64,000 nt of DNA from positions 77,667,510 through 77,731,509 of the forward strand of contig CM042151.1 of assembly GCA_023376005.1 (NCBI GenBank), read 5' to 3'. Below the pieces are notes generated by a model that had not been told where the DNA came from, ran no database searches, and worked only from the letters and a program-made list of their open reading frames with translations. The stretch comes from Doryteuthis pealeii. Taxonomy: Eukaryota; Mollusca; Cephalopoda; Myopsida; Loliginidae. Positions 9,660 through 19,149 of the stretch are shown here, piece by piece. The position numbers and the translations under genes were made by a program. Within the stretch, counting starts at the first letter, position 1. The number at the start of each line of letters is the position of its first letter.

Positions 9660-11775
9660 CTATGGACAATTTCCCTTTATGCTCCAACCATAGTCAGCCA
9701 TCATATTTACATCCCATATACCTTGATGCCATTGCTTTATGAATTTCAAATCTTTATGGAATCATTCATCTTGCTCATTGCTGACCACACCAAGGTTTTT
9801 CAAGAAGTTAGCAAGATGGCTCTGCAGAAAATGGAACTTGATGCTTATGTTGCAATTGAGTGTTTTGTTGCTATCCAATAGTTTCTGGACAATTTCAGTG
9901 CAATTCTTTGCTCGTGCATTTCCAAGAAAGGTTTTGACAAGGTCTTTTAATGATAACCAACCATTCTTTTAAGTTCTGACATTATCCCGATGAAATGTTA
10001 ATCTTTCATAACTTGCTGAATCTAATAGACCATCAAATACACGTCTTTATTTCTTTCAATTGACTGGCCAGGAAATGCTAAAAAGAGGTAGTTGAAACAG
10101 TTGCTTTCAGTTGGCAATGTTTTAATGAATTACTTCTAGAGACCTAGTTTCATGTGCAAGATGGGAATAAAATTTTCTTTATGTTAACATGTAGAATGTT
10201 GGGATCAGCAGGTTTAGGTCAGACCTTGGAGGCCAATTCCTGTCTACCCAATGATTATCTCAAGCTCTACTGCCTCACATGCACAGAAAACAGGTGTATC
10301 TATGTTGCTGACCAAGAAGGAAGCATATCATTTTAAGGTTTACGCAAATGATCCAATTTTGTGATATTGCAACAAACTCAATGATTCTCTTTATGTTTTC
10401 ATATTTTTCATGAAAAACTGAAAGCCTAATTGGGATAGCATCATATATAAATTACCATTATGGAGGAGGACACATTTTTAGCATGGCTTTGAGCTATCGA
10501 TGAACAGTTAAGTTGTGTTACACACTGGACCCATCAAAGAACCCGAATACATGTATTTATGAAAATATAAGATGATATCTTTATTTCCTTGATTGTGTGC
10601 AGACTGAGAGTCGTTAGCAGGGGTTACGCAAATGTGGAGCCTTCGGGAGTTTTCTTCAAGTGATCTCAAACCTGATCTTTGTCTGCCAAATCGATTTCCA
10701 GACGCTTTTTTATTGTAGTCTGACTCCCGGTGTCATGCCGGTTTGATTGTGATACCTATGCAGTTTTTCTGTAGATACACCTCTTTGCCCATGCAGCCTG
10801 TCTTCATTGGCTATGGGCTATGCCTACAGAGTTTCTGCGACTAAACAGTGTCAAATGTACACCTGCATCTTTAGGTGCCAAAGGTCAGCTCAAAGCCACA
10901 TCCTGTTTCTGTTTCCAGCCTGCTTTTGACACCCATGCACTTCCTGCATGTAGCCCTGCCCTCAGGTGCAACAGACCGATCAGGTAATATATTATAGTTG
11001 TACATTGGATTTCCCAATTACTCCAGTAAACCCTACATGTCATGGCAATGCATAAACTTACTGTCACTTTGAAAGTACTGCAGAAATCCACTTTCTCTCA
11101 ATCAAAAGTAAAATACCTTTGCTCCTTTTTCAAGCAAGTTTTTCTTATTCAGTCTTGATGCTAGGAATTCCAAAGCCTTTTTTGATAGTCCAAAAACTTG
11201 GACCATATGACCTTTAGGCACCCCTTTTGGTGATATGGACATGTTTTTCATTTACACCATCAAAATCAGGTTGTTTGTTAACAGACGATTTTTAGAGATT
11301 TAAAAAAAATTATATAAAACTAACCCCCAAGCCCTAACTCTAACCCCTAACAAACAACTGGAGTAAATGAAAAACATGTCCTTATGAATCGAGATCAAAA
11401 AGGGGTGCCTAAAGGTCATATGGTCCAAAACTTATGATTGAATCCTTTATCAGCTGAGTCATCTCCTTTTTCAAAATTTGAATCATTGCTGTCACTGAAT
11501 TCTTCATCATAACTGCTGAAATCTTCAAGAGAGGGAGGTTGAACAAAAACTGGCATTGGGATTTCATCTGAATGAGGTACTGGATGTATAGCCGATAGGA
11601 TAGTCAATTTTACATTTGTTTTTCTTGTTATATGGTGAGGATTTCATTAAATAAAAGTAACAGCCTATGCAATGATATTTTGACTCTCGCCAAATCATAG
11701 GTATACCAAATGCCAACTTATCACATGCTCCCTTGATCCATATCTGTAAACTCTCAACACACTGCTTGCACATCT
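9660..11775 (-). pseudogene. Decayed copy of a repetitive uncharacterised protein family
   Basis: Minus-strand fragments in the correct order. CKQCVESLQIWI and FGIPMIWRE lie at 11564-11773, then after a frameshift AIHPVPHSDEIPMP and an acidic segment at 11416-11590. A MITE interrupts. LSKKALEFLASRL follows near 11105-11190, then LFIDSSK and VLLHNGNLYDAIPI near 10430-10500, MICFLLGQQHRYTCFLCM near 10270-10335, and NFLGNARAKN, ISIKFHFLQSHL and WDVNMMADYGW at 9660-9930. From memory this order matches a large protein found in many near-identical copies in cephalopods, aphids and hydra, annotated only as uncharacterised and probably carried by a transposon. Several stops and frameshifts and about 600 bp of unrelated sequence (about 10505-11095) make it dead. 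The same lesions are in arm 2. Confidence 0.72.
11200..11426. mobile_element. hAT-like fold-back MITE, family D, telomere-like core (copy 1)
   Basis: A 227-bp element with ends GGACCATATGACC / GGTCATATGGTCC. The inverted arms run almost to the centre, containing AGGCACCCCTTTTT and ACATGTTTTTCATTTAC. The core has CCCTAA-like units (11325-11350). Flanked by AAAACTT on both sides, an exact 7-bp direct repeat. It sits inside the decayed repetitive protein, splitting its acidic N-terminal part from LSKKALEF, so it inserted after that copy was in place. Other copies: 36462-36695, 39057-39274, and the mirror at 50937-51151. Confidence 0.87.
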
Positions 11776-12371
11776 TGTGAGGGGCTCAAAACTTGTCTTA
11801 ATCACCATTTTCTAAATTAAAATATGCAAAAGAGACTTACTTCCCAAATGTGCTGATGTTTGCCTTTGGCTGGAAATCAACCTAGTCACCAGGTCTGAAA
11901 AAATATCCTCCTTTTCAATAAAATAATCAACACAATCAGTTGACCATTCCTATTACTTATAGACAAACAATACAATTGTGCTTAGTTGGAGAGTAAGCTG
12001 TAAAGAAGAAACTTGAGAAGATAGAAGAAAACAGAGTGTAGTTTTTTTAGTCTAAATTAAATGAAAAATCAAACACAGCAGAAATCATATCTAAAATTTG
12101 TTTCCCAGTGTTATTTGTCTGAATTTTTAGATGAGGCATGATAATTTATATTATTTAGATTTTTCAGTCTGTTGTCCTCATCTTTATTGTTATATACACA
12201 ATGTTTTGTTCGATATGCCTGCTGGCCTTCTTCAGATGTTTCTTGTTGAACTCAGGAACCTTCCTGTCAAACTTCATGGAACTTTGAATCAATCCCTTTA
12301 TTTAATACATTGGTGTAAATTGTCCTCATTCCGTTAACCATACTGGGTATAAGTGTAAAGCTATGTTATGA

Positions 12372-12492
12372 ATTTTGTGTTATTTTCACCTGTATTCAGG
12401 ATTGAACCTGCAACCTCCAGAAGATTGTAACTTAAAACTGTATTAACTCTTATTTCCGTTACGCCATGTGTCCAACTGGACAATTCAGAGTG
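12372..12492 (-). mobile_element. tRNA-derived SINE head
   Basis: On the minus strand an A-box TGGCGTAACGG is followed by a B-box GGTTCAATCC about 60 bases later, just as in a tRNA gene; the anticodon stem no longer pairs well. Flanked by an AGCTGCATTCACT motif that recurs near 8485. Mirror copy on the plus strand at 49865-49980. Confidence 0.65.
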
Positions 12493-12679
12493 AATGCAGC
12501 TAACTTGCACAAAAGGAGTACAAGACAGGGCACAACTGAAGAGATATAGTCATCATATTTTGGTCCCATGACTCTTTTATAATATACTGTTACATATTGT
12601 ATTCAGTATGTCTGATGGTCTGGTCTGTTACAAGGTAGTAATTCTTTTTTTATTATTAAAAAGCTGAACAAGTGCTGAA

Positions 12680-13165
12680 GTTTGGTTAAATTTAGCTGTT
12701 ACAAATTCTAAAAAAAAGTCAGTGCGTTTTATTACAAACAAGAATTTGTTTTCCCAGAATTTCGTTGTCCAAAGTTAGGGGTGCGTATTATATATGAGTG
12801 CGCATTATACACAAATAATTACGGTACCCGTTTTGTGCACTGGTGCTATTAAAATCTTTTATTAAGATCTCTTCTTGTCACTCGAACATAATTTAGTAAG
12901 ACACGAAAAAGACGTTGCGGCAATAAAACATACACGAAAATCATTGTTTCCCCTCTCTCTCTCTCTCTTTATTCTTTCCCTATAACTTTTTAAACTGATG
13001 TTTCAAGTTGTACGTTTCTAGCATTTACGTGCGTTGGGAGTTTTTCTCCTAGCTTAACAAGTGCTTTTTTATTGATTATACAAGAATCTATCCCGGTTAT
13101 TTCCCTTATTGGATTTTGTGGTAGACATTTTTGGTGCATATTATAAGTCCAGACTTTTTATTTTA
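12680..13165. repeat. ~480-bp dispersed repeat with GCGTATTATA/GCGCATTATACAC motifs
   Basis: This block aligns by eye over its whole length with 21690-22180. Shared landmarks in order are TTTAGCTGTTACAAATTC, GTTAGGGGTGCGTATTATA, AATTACGGTA, a TCTTCTTG..ACTTGAAC stretch, GGATTTTGTGGTAGACAT and GGTGCATAT. A third, shorter piece lies at 22563-22660. The motif style resembles the end regions of pogo-type DNA transposon derivatives, but I see no transposase. A (CT)n run at 12951-12968 is inside this copy. Confidence 0.65.
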
Positions 13166-13169
13166 ATTT

Positions 13170-14750
13170 CAAACATTTATAAAAAAAATCGCCTTTAAAC
13201 AATTGTTTGAATTTCATTTAAGATGTTTCCTCGATCTTTCTTTCTTGTCATTTAATCAGAAATTAATCCGTTATTTGAATGCAATTATAGGTAAGTTTTT
13301 TTGTTCCCCCTTTATTATCTTTCTGTCTCTCTTTCATTCCTTCAATCGTCCGAATCTATGTATTTCTTTTTCTTTCAAAAACAAAACTGAAGTTAAAAAA
13401 AAACAAACAAACAAAAAACAAAATAAAATAAACCGGTACCTTTAAAACTTAAAATTCAAATTTAAAGTTTCTCTGCCTATTAATTTCGGCTTACTCATGT
13501 ATTTTTTTAAAGTGCAAAAACAATAGCATTACCGTTTCTTCAAAGATGGGGCAAAATGGGTCCCCTTCGTTATTTTCTTTGGATTATGTTATTGTTATTG
13601 TGATTGTCAATATTGATTATCGCAATTTTTTTTTAATGATATCTTCTGTCTTTGCATATTTATTAGCAGCATGGTTACTCGATTTGTTTTGATATTTCAA
13701 GCGCTGCTACATCAAAACAATTTATGACGGTAAGGTAGAAAAAAGAAAAAAAAAATAATAATAATAATCCACCCATTTTGTTATTAACAATTTTTATTCA
13801 GTTAAGAAAAGATTATAATATTATATATTATAATATAAAAATATATTTTTGGAGTATATGTGAAGAATTTGGATTTCAAAGTTTTCATCATTGAGTTTAA
13901 GAATGTAATTAAAATTTTTAATAATTTTTTTTCATAAGTTTTTTTTCCTGGTCCCTTTTTTCGTTTCTTTTAATTTTTTCATTACTGAAATCTAAAAAAG
14001 AAATAAAAATAAAAAAATAAAAAAGTGAAGTAAGAATTGAATATTGGTAAAAAAAAAAAATCTGTCTTTGAAAATGTTGCTGTCTTTTGTTTATCATTTT
14101 TTTTTTACCGGTAAATATTGATTTTAAAAATCTAATCATACATTTTTAACAATTAATGAAAATTTGTTTTACTGTTTTTTGTTTTTTTTTTCCTTCTTTT
14201 TTAATAAATCAGTAAAATATTTAACTTATGCTGACTTTATTGACTATATTTTAAATGATGACACCCCAAATTCTACACATTTTGCCCCGTTTATAAAAAG
14301 TTCAACGGGTCGAGTATTTTTATATTTTCGCTATCATAATAAATAATAAAGATGAAATAAACAAAACCTAAGTTTCGATTTAATTAAGTTAATTGACTTC
14401 TGACAGCGACCGGTCATGGATGCTTGCATTTTTAAAGCGCTTTTCTACTAATATATTATGCTTCTTTTTTACATTAAAAAGAACGATGACTTTTGTCATA
14501 TATTATCTACCAGACAGTCACACTAGTCATTAATGCTTATATCTACTGTGTACTCTGTACTGTACATATACAGTTTATAAAAGTACAACTTGTTGAAAAA
14601 TAATATCTAAATTAGGACTTTAGGGATTATTACATTTTTTCCACTGATAAGAGTTAAAGCAACAAGGAGAATGTAGTCGTTTATTTACTGAGCTTTGCTT
14701 AAGTCTGGCACGCAGGCCTTAGGTTACTTACGGTACACATACTGTTAGTA
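13170..14750. other. AT-rich stretch, no gene recognised
   Basis: Homopolymer-rich non-coding sequence, including A-runs and an (AAT)n-like tract near 13757 that differs between the two arms. Open frames here are low-complexity and I reject them as coding. Confidence 0.55.
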
Positions 14751-14764
14751 AGTAGTCAGTGGTC

Positions 14765-14843
14765 AGTAGTCACCCAACCAAATACTGAGCAGGTTCATTG
14801 CTGCTTAATTTCGGTGATCTCGTTGGAACCGATGTTTTCAGCT
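14765..14843 (-). repeat. 5S rRNA-derived sequence (SINE-like head), copy 1
   Basis: The minus strand reads CATCGGTTCCAACGAGATCA, then CCGAAATTAAGCAGC and TTTGGTTGGGTGACTACTG. This is recognisably the internal part of 5S rRNA, including the A-box/IE/C-box promoter region (CCGAAGTTAAGCAGC ... GGATGGGTGACC in a canonical 5S). The first ~20 nt and the 3' end of 5S are missing, so it is not a functional 5S gene. More likely it is a pseudogene or a SINE3-type element. Mirror copy on the plus strand at 47491-47570. Confidence 0.78.
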
Positions 14844-14888
14844 TAAATTAACAATAATTCCAACATTCTCACTATATTTATTTATTTA

Positions 14889-15259
14889 GTTATCTTCAAG
14901 ATACGCACTTCCGGATTTTTTTTAGCCTTTTTATTATTATTATTTATTTTTTTTAGGAATGCTCCTTTCAAATAAGCAGCGGGTCCAACCTCGTACGCTC
15001 TTTTAATCTGTTTTTTTTTTTCATGAAAATAAACTTTTTTTTTCTCTGTATTCTTAAATAAATAATTTTATTTTACAATAAATTATTCTGAGTATTTTTC
15101 CATTAAAGTTTTCAAATCTTATTAAAAAAAAAAGTTAATTGAGAAATATTTATTGAAAAATGTCCAAAATGATTTATTGTAAAAAAAAATTGCTGCTAAT
15201 TTGAAAGAAGCATTCCTTAAAAACAAAAAAATTAGGAAGTGCATATCTTGAAGATAACC
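14889..15259. repeat. Long hairpin-forming inverted repeat
   Basis: The left arm begins AGTTATCTTCAAGATACGCAC and the right arm ends with the matching ATCTTGAAGATAAC. The complementarity continues inward through AGGAATGCTCCTTTCAAAT/ATTTGAAAGAAGCATTCCT and a TACAATAAAT segment, with the centre at about 15122. It lies between the two 5S-like heads. Arm 2 (47025-47460) has about 45 extra bases (CCAGCCTCGTATGCTC..) that complete the symmetry, so arm 1 carries a deletion. Confidence 0.75.
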
Positions 15260-15326
15260 ACTAAGTTTTTTTCTTAGAAACAGCACATGTGAATCTGGTT
15301 GTTTAAAGTAACTTTTGTTGGTTAAA

Positions 15327-15413
15327 GTAGTCACCCCTCTAAGTACTGTACAAGCTAATCTTAACTTTGATGATTTGGGAACTGGTGCTGTTGGTGTGAC
15401 TTGACTGTACATC
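15327..15413 (-). repeat. 5S rRNA-derived sequence, copy 2
   Basis: The minus strand contains, in 5S order, AGTCACACCAACAGCACCAG, ATCATCAAAGTTAAG, AGTACTTAGAGGGGTGACTAC. Compared with copy 1 it retains more of the 5' part (the TACGGCCATACCACGCTGA region of 5S) but is more diverged around the C-box. Non-functional. Mirror at 46872-46955 (+). Confidence 0.7.
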
Positions 15414-15619
15414 AAGAAGACTTATAAAAAAATTAGACACGGAACGACAGTACTCCAAGGTTTGAAGTATGGAGTTAACCACGAGTGTGGCAGACAGGTT
15501 AAGAGTTAAAGAAATAACCAAACAACTAGAAATAGGAATAAAAGACCTGTCTTACATATAACAATGAGGATTGCAAACTTTAGTTTGTCTGCACAATTGT
15601 ATATAATTTGTAAACTTAT

Positions 15620-16270
15620 CTGAGTCCTGAGATGGGAGCCCTTGCTATGGCCTTCTGATAGTTCGGATATGATAGACGTTCAGTTTGATGTCTGACTCCG
15701 ATTCTGGTTGTTGAGGAAGAGATGGAGTGACCCTGTTTTAGGTCTGTTCCCTTTGGAAGCTGGATCAGAAGAGGGCAAGTTTGCTTGTTCGGCTTTGCCA
15801 CCAAAGTATGCTGGCTCGTGATTGGTTGGTTCGAAACAGAGGCTCGTAGACATGGACCATAACCCCCTTACCCTAGAATTCTCAATAGACTATCATCTAC
15901 TAACTTATAAAAAAAATATAGTGCCTGTCCAGAATAGCACACTGCTGGACCGCATAAGTTAATATCGGTGATCCCAGGGGGCCATACCCCCAGGCAACAC
16001 CTGCCCCTTCATTTAAAGGGGCAGGGCTGGGTTTATTGCCGATGCCTGAGGCGCCCCACTTGAGGGGGAATGCCGATGGGATCAACACATATTTTGCACC
16101 AGCCACCCATGAGCTTCAGTTTGTGGGTGGTCCCACATTAATAGGGCCTTGTGCCTAACCTGTACTAAGTGGGGTACATGGTAAATATTCACTGATGAAA
16201 TGTCTGTCGTAATGTACGAATTATATAAGAATGTAATACTTACATTCAACATCCAGATAGCCTTGTCTGC
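15620..16270. repeat. GC-richer dispersed unit with hairpin
   Basis: Less AT-rich than its surroundings. Contains a near-perfect 10-bp stem (CCTGCCCCTT / AAGGGGCAGG, 16000-16025). It joins directly to the dispersed repeat of 16275-16735, so it may be the other half of a longer element. The open frames across it, up to 132 codons, look like repeat-derived translation, not protein. Confidence 0.5.
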
Positions 16271-16274
16271 TGGA

Positions 16275-16740
16275 GATTTAAGATACACTGACTGCACCTC
16301 TGCAGAGGGGTAAGACCTCTCCCAATGGGGCCACCTGTTGGCTGTGAGTGTCAACCTGTGATGATTAAGGACGGAATCCTGGTGGATGAGCAGTCCATGA
16401 CATGCAACTCCACTTAGGCTAGACTGGTGGCCAGAAAGGAATCTTCTAAACAATTGGCTGGTCATGTCAAGCCTTAGCACCTATATGATTGTCCCAACCC
16501 TATTTCCCTCATGACAACCCCCAACCCTTTTCATCATATATGTGCTAGAAGGTGGTGGCTGAGGGTCTTCATGTCCTAGGAATGATGTTAAACTCTATCT
16601 GATGGTGAGGATCAGTTCTGGAGGTTTGGGGAATGTGGAGCACCCTTCCTCACCGTTGCTCTCTAGTCCACTCTGACCCAGAGTGGTAGTACCTCTTAGG
16701 GTCCCATCATTTGTTTACAAAAAAATTTTCTTCCAAACTA
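16275..16740 (-). repeat. Dispersed repeat family R (GGGACCCTAACAGGTACTACC), copy 1
   Basis: Unclassified interspersed repeat. The minus strand reads GACCCTAAGAGGTACTACCA, then GGGTCAGAGTGGACTAG, CACATTCCCCAAACCTCCAG, AGGACATGAAGACCCTCAGCC and GCAGAGGTGCAGTCAGTGTA. Further copies or pieces: 19150-19545, 38840-39045, 39335-39430, 39710-39800, 41015-41145, 31005-31120, plus mirror copies at 45590-46040 and 42735-43140. No conserved open frame between copies, so probably non-coding SINE- or LINE-related. Confidence 0.75.
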
Positions 16741-16749
16741 TCATATCAG

Positions 16750-16830
16750 CTATAAATCTTTCAAAACTTTGCTGGCATTAAATGACCCATCGTGATTGAC
16801 ATGCCGTAAACAAAACAAACAAACAGACAA
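16750..16830 (+). repeat. SINE-type 3' tail ending in (AAAC)n
   Basis: Contains CAAAACTTTGCTGGCATTAA, a TGACCCA..GTGATTGACATGCCGT segment and then an (AAAC)n tail. The same tail sequence (GGCATTAAATAACCCA ... GATATGCCGTTAAA) follows several different SINE bodies in this window. Confidence 0.6.
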
Positions 16831-17009
16831 ACAAAAGCCAGTTTGGCCATATGACCCAGCTCTCTCCCTAGATATCTTGCTAGCCCTGCCAATCTTTTGA
16901 TATTATTGGTGTAAACATTCACTGGGCCTTTCAGTGTACACATTCATAAGTCTATCTTTTCCTCATCCAACTGCACCACATCACTTCATGGTAGTGGGCA
17001 AGGAATCAT

Positions 17010-17270
17010 TGGTTTCTTAGTTTAATGGTATATCAAGCTTCATGGGTTATTTAATGCCAAAGCTATGCTTGCATATGTTTACCAAACCCTCTGCACAAGT
17101 AGAATGCACATAAGGTTAATTTCTTAAGCAGATTTTAACAGTTTTTCTTCTCATAGACTGGTTGCCTAACCAAGGTTAAAGAGCCCAGTTTTTCTCTATT
17201 TACCCATAGCTGAAGGGAAAATAGTTGGATGTATATTTTTCCCAAGGGTATTAGTGCTACGTGAAATAAA
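17010..17270 (-). mobile_element. SINE, GGGTAAATAG family, minus-strand copy
   Basis: The minus strand carries ACTAATACCCTTGGGAAAAA, CTATGGGTAAATAGAG, TTGGTTAGGCAACCAGTC, GAAGGAAAAACTG and the shared tail TTGGCATTAAATAACCCATG. Mirror copy 45030-45290 (+). Confidence 0.75.
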
Positions 17271-17599
17271 CAAGGATAGCTTTGGCATTAAATAAGCATA
17301 TAATCTATATAAATATAGAAGGGGGGAAAATAGAGGGGGAAAATATATATTTGCTTCAACAAGTTCCTGCTGAGGGAGGGACCAAAAAGAAGCGAGTTCA
17401 CTGTCTTCTTGAAGGCCAAACTTTCTTTTGGTCAACACAGTCTTCGACCAGCAGCTGAAAATCCGTCGCCGTCGTCAAAATAATATTTTCTGACTGCCAT
17501 CTCACGTAATCCGAAAGCTTCTCTGCTTGTCACCCTACTTGCTTTGGTTATTTATCGGCATATTACTCAAACATCCTGGGCACATCAGTCGAACCTTGC

Positions 17600-17750
17600 G
17601 TCCGTCCAGTTCCTAAATCGCATTTGTTTTTGCATGTGGGAGGACGCGGGTTCGATCCCGGCAGGCAAGACAATGTCTTGCTCTTTTTCCTTTCTCGTTC
17701 ACCACATAACCCATGAAGCTTGATATGCCTTTAAACTAAGAAACCAAACT
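17600..17750 (+). mobile_element. tRNA-derived SINE with strong B-box
   Basis: A perfect B-box GGTTCGATCCC at about 17650, flanked by GGACGCG and CGGCAGGC as in a T-arm. Then comes a body with GACAATGTCTTGCTC (itself a small palindrome) and the shared tail CACATAACCCATGAAGCTTGA. No clear A-box. Mirror copy 44580-44770 (-). Confidence 0.65.
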
Positions 17751-17879
17751 TGAATGATTCCTTATTATTGCAATATTGATGCCAGGTGAAATTCTCTTAT
17801 TTTACTTTATGTCTAATCAGCTGACTGCTAACTTTTGTTACATAATTATTAGATACCTAATATTTATGGCAATAGTGTA

Positions 17880-18530
17880 GAAATCATAATGGCGATTAGT
17901 GCAGCTGATGGCCTTGAGAGTGAGTGACAGCGCTTGACCTCACTCTCACCTTGCCGGGGATAAATCGTGAGAACCGGAAGGCATAGAAGACCCTGTCTTC
18001 CAGTTTTAAGAAGTAAGTCAGAGTCAGTTAGCAAGTAGGAACCAAGCTCGTAGGATGTGCGCAGATGTCTGGTTTGGGGATTTACAAATAAAGTAACATC
18101 AAGAAAAGGAAATCGAAGTCTTGTGTTTATTACCTAAAAACTAACAATGACACAGGGCTTCTGATAAGGAGAAATCCCTAACAGAAACCAGACCGAAATC
18201 CCCAAGACAACTCCAGACGCAAGATTTTAGAAGATAGAACCAAAGCCGGCCAGAAGAAAAGACGACTAGAAGTAAGAAGTAAGAAAGGGTATACAACATA
18301 TATGCTGATTTGGTACCGTGAAAACCTCAGTACACAACACTTTTCCATTCATACTAACCCGCTTCATCTTACTAACTTAGGCTAGAACTCCCTCTATAGA
18401 TGGCTCTATCACATCTATTCTCTCTCACAAATGATCTGATTATCTACTGGTTGCTTCCTGAATATATGCAGTCCGATATTCCAGTAAATAAAACTGTTTT
18501 CCCATGCAGACCACCCAAATAAAGTACATA
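17880..18530. other. Retroelement-like segment, unresolved
   Basis: More balanced base composition than its surroundings, with AATAAA-type signals on both strands near 18088 (+) and 18128 (-) and several short exact duplications. It could be part of an LTR, but I could not find matching TG/CA ends with a target duplication. No protein recognised. Mirror 43770-44450. Confidence 0.25.
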
Positions 18531-18538
18531 AAAAATTA

Positions 18539-18744
18539 AGTAATTTCCTATAACTCCAACATAAAAAAGGGGAACCACTTGAATGAATTTTATCTGTTAA
18601 TTAATCTACCCATTATTTTCCCATTAAACTAACCCTAATCATACCCCATCTTCTTTTTTCCAAGTAGATCAATAAATAAATAAATAATTTATCAGTCAAT
18701 CAGAGTGGTTCCTCTTTTTCATGTTGGAGGTATAGGAAATAACC
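18539..18744. mobile_element. hAT-like fold-back MITE, family B (copy 2), perfect 8-bp target duplication
   Basis: A 206-bp element with AGTAATTTCC.. at the left and the complement of GGTTATTTCCTATACCTCC at the right, then GGGGAACCACT-type arms and AATAAATAAAT runs. The core carries a single CTAACCCTAA remnant. AAAAATTA flanks both ends exactly (18531-18538, 18745-18752). Compared with copy 1 the telomere-like core has shrunk. Mirror copy 43536-43742, flanked by TAATTTTT. Confidence 0.88.
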
Positions 18745-19009
18745 AAAAATTATACTCTTGTGTACTAACCTGACCATACTAGAGCCAAAAACCTCTGTTT
18801 ATGATGGACATTTAAAACCTAAACATTTAATCCTCATTGAGAAATCCTCTCTTTCTATTTTATCATATATTAAGATCTGCCAACCTTCCTAACTCATTTA
18901 ACTATTATTTTGTTATTACTATACACACATATCCATGTATATATGTATCATAGCTAAGAATTTAAACTGCATCTAGTAGTCAAGTTCAAATTCTGGAGTT
19001 CTAGGATTG

Positions 19010-19130
19010 TCATCACTCTCAGATCCATTATACCTAGTGTTGTAGTATATGTAAGGGTCCAATCTATGGGCCTGTAGTAGTATATGTTGTAGTATATGTA
19101 AGGGTCCAATCTATGGGCCTGCCCTGTTGT
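19010..19130. repeat. Short direct duplication next to repeat family R
   Basis: The phrase GTAGTATATGTAAGGGTCCA..CTATGGGCCTG occurs twice within 100 bp. It is the edge motif of family R (GGGTCCAATCTATGGG). Confidence 0.65.
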
Positions 19131-19149
19131 TTGGGGCGTTAGAATGCAC

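Noticed and set aside
14765..14843. Functional 5S rRNA gene
   Set aside because: The first ~20 nt and the 3' third are missing and substitutions disrupt the stems.
16082..16480. 132-codon minus-strand frame (and its 149-codon mirror at 45820-46269)
   Set aside because: It lies across dispersed repeat family R. The mirror differs by frame-changing indels and other copies of the repeat do not keep the frame.
17640..17672. Functional tRNA gene at the strong B-box
   Set aside because: No A-box or acceptor stem at the right distance; the context is a SINE body and tail.
17836..18146. Solo LTR with TGTTA...TAACA ends
   Set aside because: Flanking bases ACTTT and ATGAC do not form a target duplication, so the boundaries are unsupported.
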